DNA of 64,000 nt, taken from positions 168,102 to 232,101 of the forward strand of contig QAMH01000007.1 of the NCBI GenBank assembly GCA_003149935.1. The letters run 5' to 3'. This document shows, one piece after another, positions 57,948 through 64,000 of the stretch. The translations under genes were made by a program, and so were the position numbers. Source of the DNA: Coriobacteriia bacterium. GTDB taxonomy: Bacteria > Actinomycetota > Coriobacteriia > Coriobacteriales > QAMH01. How positions within the stretch are numbered: the stretch's first letter is position 1; every line of letters begins with the position of its first letter. Under the pieces are notes generated by a model. The model ran no database searches and was not told the origin of the DNA. It worked only from the letters and a program-made list of their open reading frames with translations.

Positions 57948-59144
57948 ATGCAATTTGCGACACCACAGAAACACCTCGGGCCGCGCGCCTTCTTGGCGTG
58001 CGTGCTCGTCATCAATGCGTCGTTCATCCTCGCCATCGACATGTATGTGCCGGCATTGCCTCTCTTGCTCGAGGAATTCGATACCAGTGCATCATTTCTT
58101 AACCTTACGATGTTCATGTTCATGCTTGTCTCGGCATTTGCCATTCTCGTCGCGGGGCCGCTTACGGACAAGTTTGGCCGCAAGCCCATCCTTATTGTGA
58201 GCTGTGCCGTCTTTGACGCTTCCTCCATCGGCTGCGCGCTTTCGACTTCGGTGCTCATGCTCACGGTCTTCCGCGTCGGTCAGGCTATCGGCTTTGGCTT
58301 GGTCGAGACGGACGTGACCGCGATGATCAAGGACGCCTACACCGACAAGGACCTCAAGTTCGCGATGTCGCTTCTGCAATCGCTCGTGATTGTCGGACCG
58401 GTGCTCGCTCCGTTTCTGGGCACGCTACTGCTCGCCATAGGTGGTTGGCGCGAGATTTTCGTCGCTCTTGCCGTTATGGGCATTATCGGGCTGGTTATCG
58501 CGCTCGTCATTAGCGAGACCATGCACGCGGATCATCGCCTTGCCGCCGGTGTTGTTCCAGCCTTGCGCGACATGATGATGCGCGTGCGCTCGCTGCTCTC
58601 CAAGCGTTCGTTTACCGCCATGGCGCTGATTGTGGGTGTCGCGGGCCTGGCGTATATGGGCTACATAGCCGTGGCCTCGTATATCCTGCTCGATGACTTT
58701 GACTCGGGATATGTGATATACAACCTCGTCTATGCGGGAATCTGTGGCGTGAGCGTGCTTGCGCCTTTTGTGTACCTGCGCATTTCGAAGATGATGAGCC
58801 CCCGCGCGCTCACGGTCCTGTGCGCCGTGCTCGGTTTGGTGGCAGCTGCGTTCATGGCCGTATTTGGCATCTGGGGCCCTTTTGCATTCTTCTGCTGTTT
58901 CGTGCCCTACGCTCTCATGGAGGGCATCATTCGTCCACATGCCTTCGTGGTGTTGCTCGACCAACCTCCTGACCAAGTCGGATCGGCCAGCGCTTTTGCC
59001 AATTTCGTGTACACGATGCTTGGTGCTGCGGGCACCGTCGTCATGACCTTGCCATGGACGAGCTATGTGGGCGGCCTGGCCATCGTCATGGGCGCCTGCT
59101 CCATCATCATGCTTGCGCTTTATGCGTGGGGTCTGCGCAAGTAA
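57948..59144 (+). CDS. Bcr/CflA-type MFS efflux transporter
   Basis: 398 residues with 12 membrane segments. 'IDMYVPALPLLLEEFDTS' is the typical first-helix motif of the Bcr/CflA drug-resistance subfamily, and 'GPLTDKFGRKPILIV' is loop 2-3. It exports small molecules by proton antiport. ATG 57948 has no ribosome site; TATCCT at 57935-57940 could be a -10 box for a leaderless transcript. GTG 57918 is another in-frame start. Divergent from the large BspA gene. Confidence 0.8.
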   Translation: MQFATPQKHLGPRAFLACVLVINASFILAIDMYVPALPLLLEEFDTSASFLNLTMFMFMLVSAFAILVAGPLTDKFGRKPILIVSCAVFDASSIGCALSTSVLMLTVFRVGQAIGFGLVETDVTAMIKDAYTDKDLKFAMSLLQSLVIVGPVLAPFLGTLLLAIGGWREIFVALAVMGIIGLVIALVISETMHADHRLAAGVVPALRDMMMRVRSLLSKRSFTAMALIVGVAGLAYMGYIAVASYILLDDFDSGYVIYNLVYAGICGVSVLAPFVYLRISKMMSPRALTVLCAVLGLVAAAFMAVFGIWGPFAFFCCFVPYALMEGIIRPHAFVVLLDQPPDQVGSASAFANFVYTMLGAAGTVVMTLPWTSYVGGLAIVMGACSIIMLALYAWGLRK

Positions 59145-59219
59145 CCACAAGTCGTTACCCAAATGTACCTTTGCGACCCTTCCGCTGTGCTATCGTGAAT
59201 CCTGTTTTTGGAGAGTGGA

Positions 59220-60251
59220 ATGATGGGAAGAGCAATGAAGATTCTTGTAACGGGTGGAGCGGGCTTCATCGGGAGTCATACAATCATCGAGCTCATCGAA
59301 GCTGGTCATGAGCCCATTGCCTACGACAACCTGTGCAACGCATCTCCGGTTGTCTTCGACCGTATCAAGGCCATCACGGGAGTCGACGTCCCCTTTATCG
59401 AGGGTGATATCCGCGATGAGGCAAAGCTGCGCGAGGTCTTCGCCGGGCATGACATCGACTGCGTGATTCACTTTGCCGGCCTCAAGGCCGTGGGCGAATC
59501 GGTCGAAAAGCCCATCGAGTACTACGACAACAATGTTGGCGGCACGGTCAAGCTGCTCGAAGCCATGCGCGATGCGGGCTGCAAGAACATCATTTTCTCG
59601 AGCTCGGCTACGGTTTATGGCACGCCGCAGGCGCTGCCCCTGACCGAGGATATGCCCAAGGGCGAGGCGACCAATCCTTACGGGCGCACCAAGTCCATGA
59701 TCGAGGACATCCTCGCCGATGTGCAGCATGCCATTCCGGACATGAATGTCGTCTTGCTGCGCTACTTCAACCCCATCGGCGCGCATCCGTCGGGCACCAT
59801 GGGCGAGGATCCTTCTGGCATCCCCAACAACCTCATGCCCTACATTACGCAGGTTGCCGTGGGCAAGCTCGAAAAGCTCGGCGTCTTCGGCGATGACTAC
59901 GACACGCCCGATGGCACTGGCGTGCGCGATTACATCCACGTCATGGACCTTGCAAGCGGGCACGTCGCAGCACTCAAGGCGATCAAACCCGAGGGCGGCC
60001 TGTATATCTACAATCTGGGGACGGGCAACGGCACGAGCGTTCTCGAGCTCGTGCACGCCTTCCAAGATGCGACCGGTGTCGAGGTTCCCTATGCTATCAA
60101 GCCGCGCCGAGCGGGAGATATAGCAGCTTGCTATGCCGATTGCAGCAAGGCGGCTAATGAGCTCGGCTGGCGAGCTCAATACGACATTGCGGATATGTGC
60201 GCGGATTCGTGGCGCTGGCAGCAGGCCAACCCCAACGGGTACAGGAGCTAA
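59220..60251 (+). CDS. galE: UDP-glucose 4-epimerase
   Basis: 343 residues from ATG 59220 (GGAGAG six bases upstream); the conserved start 'MKILVTGGAGFIGSHT' begins five codons later at ATG 59235, so either is possible. 'SSSATVYG' with 'NPYGRTKSMIED' gives the Ser/Tyr-xxx-Lys triad of short-chain dehydrogenases, and 'LRYFNPIGAHPSG' is typical of GalE. It interconverts UDP-glucose and UDP-galactose for surface glycans. The ABC exporter genes follow in the same direction. Confidence 0.93.
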   Translation: MMGRAMKILVTGGAGFIGSHTIIELIEAGHEPIAYDNLCNASPVVFDRIKAITGVDVPFIEGDIRDEAKLREVFAGHDIDCVIHFAGLKAVGESVEKPIEYYDNNVGGTVKLLEAMRDAGCKNIIFSSSATVYGTPQALPLTEDMPKGEATNPYGRTKSMIEDILADVQHAIPDMNVVLLRYFNPIGAHPSGTMGEDPSGIPNNLMPYITQVAVGKLEKLGVFGDDYDTPDGTGVRDYIHVMDLASGHVAALKAIKPEGGLYIYNLGTGNGTSVLELVHAFQDATGVEVPYAIKPRRAGDIAACYADCSKAANELGWRAQYDIADMCADSWRWQQANPNGYRS

Positions 60252-60261
60252 TCCAAGCATC

Positions 60262-62007
60262 ATGCTCGGGCTCGTCAGGACATACTTCATGCGCTTCACG
60301 CCCCTGTTTATAGGGGCGTTCGTTCTTACGGCCATCCGCGTTGGCTGTGACCTCATGATTCCCAATCTCATGAGCGAGGTCATCGACGCGGGCGTCGCGA
60401 ACAACGACGTGCCCTACATCTTCCAGACGGGTGGCGTCATGCTGCTCTGGGCCCTCGGCTGCGTCGTCGCCGATATCGCGGCGGGTTTGTGCGCCGCGCG
60501 CGCATCCATGGGGTTCGGGCGCAACTTGCGCAGCGCCGTCTACAAGCGCGTCACCGCGTTTAGCCTGCGCGAGATCGGCGAGTTCGGCACTTCCTCGCTC
60601 ATCACGCGCACGACCAACGATATCCAGCAGCTTGAGCGCTTCGCGTTGATGACCATGACCATAGCCATGATGGCACCCATCATGTTCGTCGGCGCGGCTC
60701 TTATGGCGTTTCAGAAGAGCGTCGAGCTCTCGATAGCCGTGTTTGCGGCCATTCCCGTCATGGCCATCATCGTGGCGATTGTGATGAAGTTCACCGTTCC
60801 GCTCCTGCGCTCTCTCCAGGCTCGTATCGACGACCTCAATCGCGTCACTCGTGAGGGGCTCACGGGCATTCGCGTCATCAGGGCGTACAACAAGGAGGAT
60901 TTCGAGGAGAGGCGCTTCTCGATTGCCAACAAGGTGCTCGCCGATACCAACGTTTCCGTTGCGCGTCGTATGTCCGTTCTCATGCCACTCATCGGCTTCG
61001 TGCTGGACCTTGTGATCATCGTCATCGTCTGGGTTGGTGGCCACCTCGTCGATCTGGGCAGTTTCCAGGCGGGTGATCTGATGGCGATCATCCAATACGC
61101 CATGATGCTGCTCATGTCGGTCATGATGCTCTCGATGATCTTTATGATATGGCCGCGCGCTCAGGCTGCCGCCGAACGCGTCACGGCCGTGCTGCAATGC
61201 GAGCCGACCGTACACGACCCCGATGCCGCCGAGCTCATGGAGGCTCCCACATCCGCTCATGCGCACTCCGTGCGCTTCGAGGATGTCAGCTTCAGTTTCG
61301 AGGGGGCCGAAGAGCCCACGCTCGATGGCATCAGCTTTGAGCTCGAGGCGGGCAAGACCTATGCGCTCATTGGGGCGACGGGATCGGGAAAGAGCGTACT
61401 CGTCGATCTCATCGAGCGTTTCTACGATCCCACGAACGGCCGCATCCTGCTCGACGGCATCGACATTATGCGCATCCCACAGACACAGTTGCGCACGCTC
61501 ATATCCTATGCCCCGCAGAAGACCACGCTGTTCACGGGAACGATCGCCGACAACATTCGCTATGGCAACACGAATGCCAGTGATGAGGAGGTCGCCGAAG
61601 CTGCGCGCGAGGCAGCGGCGTATGACTTCATCATGGAAAAGCCCGATGGCTTCGAAACGCAAATCACCCAGGCCGGTGGCGGCCTTTCCGGTGGGCAAAA
61701 GCAGCGCATTGCGATTGCGCGTGCCCTTGCCAAGAAGGCGGGACTCTACGTCTTTGACGATTCCTTCTCCGCGTTGGACCTCAAGACGGACGCCCAGGTT
61801 CGCGCAAACCTCAAACGGGCGACAGAAGGGGCTACGGTGCTCATCGTGGCGCAGCGCGTCTCCGTTGCCATGGACGCCGACATGGTCATCGTGCTCGACG
61901 AGGGGCGCATCGACTCGATTGGCACCCACGAGGAGCTGCTCGGGGCGAGCGAGGTCTACAACGAAATCGTCGCTTCCCAGATCACGGACGAGGAGGCGAA
62001 TCGATAG
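60262..62007 (+). CDS. ABC exporter, first half-transporter
   Basis: 581 residues from ATG 60262. A six-helix exporter domain (about 1-300) with 'NLMSEVIDAGVANND' and 'LITRTTNDIQQLE' precedes the ATPase: Walker A 'GATGSGKS', signature 'LSGGQKQRIAIARAL' and Walker B 'LYVFDDSFSALD'. Walker B ends in Asp-Asp instead of Asp-Glu, so its catalytic Glu is replaced, as in the degenerate half of heterodimeric exporters. The second half-transporter starts with no gap. The substrate (drug, lipid or peptide) cannot be told. Confidence 0.87.
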   Translation: MLGLVRTYFMRFTPLFIGAFVLTAIRVGCDLMIPNLMSEVIDAGVANNDVPYIFQTGGVMLLWALGCVVADIAAGLCAARASMGFGRNLRSAVYKRVTAFSLREIGEFGTSSLITRTTNDIQQLERFALMTMTIAMMAPIMFVGAALMAFQKSVELSIAVFAAIPVMAIIVAIVMKFTVPLLRSLQARIDDLNRVTREGLTGIRVIRAYNKEDFEERRFSIANKVLADTNVSVARRMSVLMPLIGFVLDLVIIVIVWVGGHLVDLGSFQAGDLMAIIQYAMMLLMSVMMLSMIFMIWPRAQAAAERVTAVLQCEPTVHDPDAAELMEAPTSAHAHSVRFEDVSFSFEGAEEPTLDGISFELEAGKTYALIGATGSGKSVLVDLIERFYDPTNGRILLDGIDIMRIPQTQLRTLISYAPQKTTLFTGTIADNIRYGNTNASDEEVAEAAREAAAYDFIMEKPDGFETQITQAGGGLSGGQKQRIAIARALAKKAGLYVFDDSFSALDLKTDAQVRANLKRATEGATVLIVAQRVSVAMDADMVIVLDEGRIDSIGTHEELLGASEVYNEIVASQITDEEANR

Positions 62008-63900
62008 ATGCCTCCTCAGCACAAGAATCCCATGTCGGGTAGCAAGTCTGGCCCCGGCCCTGGTCATCATGGTCCGCATGGCCCCCACGCCGCCATGCCG
62101 ACGCAAAAGGCCAAGAACGCCAAGGGGACGTTTCGTCGTCTGCTCACGTTCATCAAACCCGAGATTCCCAAGATTGTCCTCGTGCTCGTCTGCGCCATCA
62201 TCGCCACGGTCTTCGACATATTTGCGCCACGCCAATTGGGCCTGGCTACGACGGAGATATTCAGGGCAGGTGTCGCGATTGCCAATGGCGAGCCGGGTGC
62301 GGGCGTGAACTTCGATTTGCTTAGGGAGATCCTGCTCGTCCTCATCATCCTGTACGTTTGCTATCAGGTATTTACGTATCTGCAATCGTTCGTGATGGCT
62401 CGCGTGGCGCAGAACGTCGTCTATTCGCTGCGCCAGAAGACTGAGGAGAAGCTCAACCGCATCCCGTTGTCCTACTACGATTCGCATGCGAAGGGCGACA
62501 TCCTCTCGCGCGTCGTCAATGACATCGATCTCATCTCGACGACCTTGCAAGATGGCATGACGCAGGCTCTCACGTCGGTCATCACGATCATCGGCGTCTT
62601 CGTCATGATGATGGTCATGAGCCCGCTCGTCACGATCGTCGCCCTATGCACGCTGCCCGTTTCCATCGCGCTCACGGCCGTCGTCGCAAAGCGCTCGCAG
62701 AGGTTCTTCCTCGCCCAGCAGACCGCGCTCGGCGTGCTGGATGCGCATATCGAAGAGACCTACGGCGGTCATACCGAAGTCAAGGCGTTTGCCCACGAGG
62801 AAGGCGCGATCGAGGACTTCGAGCGCATCAACGACGAGTACTTCGGTCATGCCTGGCGCGCGCAATTCGTTTCGGGTCTGATTCGCCCGCTCATGATATT
62901 CGTGGGCAACCTCGCCTACATCGCCATCGTATGCATAGGCGGTTGGCAGGCCGTTGTCGGTGCGCTCACCGTTGGCGAGGTGCAGGCGTTCACGCAGTAC
63001 ATGCGCAACTTCACGCGGCCCATCAGCCAGTTGGCGGGTATTATCAACACCTTCCAGGCAACGATTGCCGGCGCCGAGCGCGTCTTCGAGATTCTCGATC
63101 AGCCCGAGATGAGCGATGAGTCGGCGTTGCTCCCCGACACGACGCCACGCGGGGGACACGTGCAGTTCGAGCACGTACGCTTTGGCTATGACCCGGAAAA
63201 GCCCGTCATCCATGACCTCTCCATTGACGTGCAGCCTGGTCAGATGGTTGCGATTGTCGGTCCCACAGGCGCGGGCAAGACCACGCTCGTCAACTTGCTC
63301 ATGCGTTTCTATGAGATTGATGCGGGCGCTATTCTGCTCGATGGCCACGATATTCGCACCATCAAGCGCGACGAATTGCGCAGTCATATGGGCATGGTGC
63401 TCCAAGATACGTGGCTATTTAACGGGACCATTCGCGCCAACATCGCATATGGCGTCGACGACGCAAGTGACGAAGCCATCGAGCGTGCAGCGAGGGCCGC
63501 GCATGTCGACCACTTCATCCATACGCTTCCCGAGGGATACGATACCGTTATCAACGAGGAGGCATCCAACATATCAGCGGGGCAGCGCCAGCTCATCACC
63601 ATTGCGCGTGCCCTGCTCGCGGACCCCGAGATCCTCATTCTCGACGAGGCGACGAGTTCCATCGACACGCGCACGGAGCGCCTCGTCCAGCGGGCGATGA
63701 ACGAGCTCACGAGCACGCGCACGAGCTTCGTCATCGCGCATAGGCTCTCGACCATTCGCGATGCGGATTTGATCTTGGTGCTGAGGGACGGCGACATCGT
63801 CGAGATGGGTACGCACGAGCAGTTGCTCTTGCAAGATGGCTTCTACGCCGAGCTCTACAACTCGCAGTTCAGCGACTGCATCGACGAGCTGGATTACTAG
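62008..63900 (+). CDS. ABC exporter, second half-transporter
   Basis: 630 residues; ATG 62008 follows directly after the stop of its partner. A 45-residue Gly/His/Pro-rich N-terminus ('GPGPGHHGPHGPH') precedes six membrane helices and the ATPase: Walker A 'GPTGAGKTT', signature 'ISAGQRQLITIARALL' and Walker B 'ILILDEATSSID' with an intact catalytic Glu. The His-rich tail may bind metal. With the partner it forms a heterodimer with one active and one degenerate site. Confidence 0.9.
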   Translation: MPPQHKNPMSGSKSGPGPGHHGPHGPHAAMPTQKAKNAKGTFRRLLTFIKPEIPKIVLVLVCAIIATVFDIFAPRQLGLATTEIFRAGVAIANGEPGAGVNFDLLREILLVLIILYVCYQVFTYLQSFVMARVAQNVVYSLRQKTEEKLNRIPLSYYDSHAKGDILSRVVNDIDLISTTLQDGMTQALTSVITIIGVFVMMMVMSPLVTIVALCTLPVSIALTAVVAKRSQRFFLAQQTALGVLDAHIEETYGGHTEVKAFAHEEGAIEDFERINDEYFGHAWRAQFVSGLIRPLMIFVGNLAYIAIVCIGGWQAVVGALTVGEVQAFTQYMRNFTRPISQLAGIINTFQATIAGAERVFEILDQPEMSDESALLPDTTPRGGHVQFEHVRFGYDPEKPVIHDLSIDVQPGQMVAIVGPTGAGKTTLVNLLMRFYEIDAGAILLDGHDIRTIKRDELRSHMGMVLQDTWLFNGTIRANIAYGVDDASDEAIERAARAAHVDHFIHTLPEGYDTVINEEASNISAGQRQLITIARALLADPEILILDEATSSIDTRTERLVQRAMNELTSTRTSFVIAHRLSTIRDADLILVLRDGDIVEMGTHEQLLLQDGFYAELYNSQFSDCIDELDY

Positions 63901-63922
63901 CGTCGGGGAGGTGACAGGGGAC

Positions 63923-64000
63923 GGGCGAGACACATTGGACAGGTACATCTGTCTCATTGGGGTTCATGAGACAGATGTACCTGTCCAATGTGTCTCGCCC
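63923..64000. repeat. perfect 35-bp-arm palindrome (dispersed palindromic element, copy 2)
   Basis: Left arm 63923-63957 and right arm 63966-64000 are perfect complements around TGGGGTTC. The core GAGACACATTGGACAGGTAC and on to TCTGTCTCA matches the palindrome at 10367-10440 with one base changed. The window ends at its last base, so it may extend further. Confidence 0.85.

Noticed and set aside
60154..62550. 798-codon minus-strand frame across galE and the ABC genes
   Set aside because: Crosses three clear genes on the plus strand; charge-biased sequence typical of antisense of GC-rich coding DNA.

Overview
The window looks like chromosome of an anaerobic, high-GC actinobacterium, most likely a member of the Coriobacteriia (Eggerthella/Olsenella/Collinsella-type). 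The reasons are the GC-rich coding bias, a 2-hydroxyacyl-CoA dehydratase activase, two-subunit Fe-S fumarase, the GGGtGRT/NifU-like pair, a Veg protein and large BspA-type (DUF285) surface proteins with DUF5648-type repeats. The taxonomic call is inference; no rRNA is present.

Layout. 1-2671: end of a 2-hydroxyacyl-CoA dehydratase activase, a WaaL-like O-antigen ligase and a secreted amidase. 2643-9145: a surface-fibre operon, with a four-domain isopeptide pilin, two SipW/TasA-like secreted proteins, an LPXTG protein, a MucBP membrane protein and a SipW-type signal peptidase. 9168-25903: housekeeping genes (HI0933 flavoprotein, CYTH, asd, GGGtGRT pair, marR, rhaD, fumarase, HEAT protein, VIT-type iron transporter, CoA ligase, formyl-THF cyclo-ligase, lysC, a secreted serine hydrolase, FAD oxidoreductase), with tRNA-Val and tRNA-Phe. 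25928-34783: prepilin peptidase, pgi, veg, ispE, tRNA-Gln, glmU, prs, pth and an M23-like envelope protein.

34854-48145 is the accessory part. A complete tRNA-Asp gene is followed by three more partial copies of its 3' end (39794, 45128, 48100), each followed by a similar hairpin terminator. They delimit three stacked islands. Island I carries a HipA-like kinase, a truncated nuclease-toxin remnant, and a zinc-ribbon/YbjQ/SPFH-SHOCT/lipoprotein operon. Island II carries a LysR regulator with an MFS carrier, two unknown genes and a MntA/HepT toxin-antitoxin pair that stops exactly at the next repeat. Island III carries a lipoprotein and two single-pass membrane proteins. Islands I and III each start their operon behind a homologous leader holding a run of exactly 11 G, a strong candidate for phase-variable expression. 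No integrase is visible.

48262-64000: BrnT/BrnA toxin-antitoxin, upp, a metallopeptidase, carbamate kinase, an XRE regulator with a DUF4097 protein, two BspA-type surface proteins, a Bcr/CflA-type MFS exporter, galE and a heterodimeric ABC exporter. Two dispersed repeat families run through the window: long perfect palindromes with TGAGACA...TGTCTCA arms (often overlapping stop codons) and a TGTCATTTCGA family, one copy of which encodes the end of a fumarase subunit.
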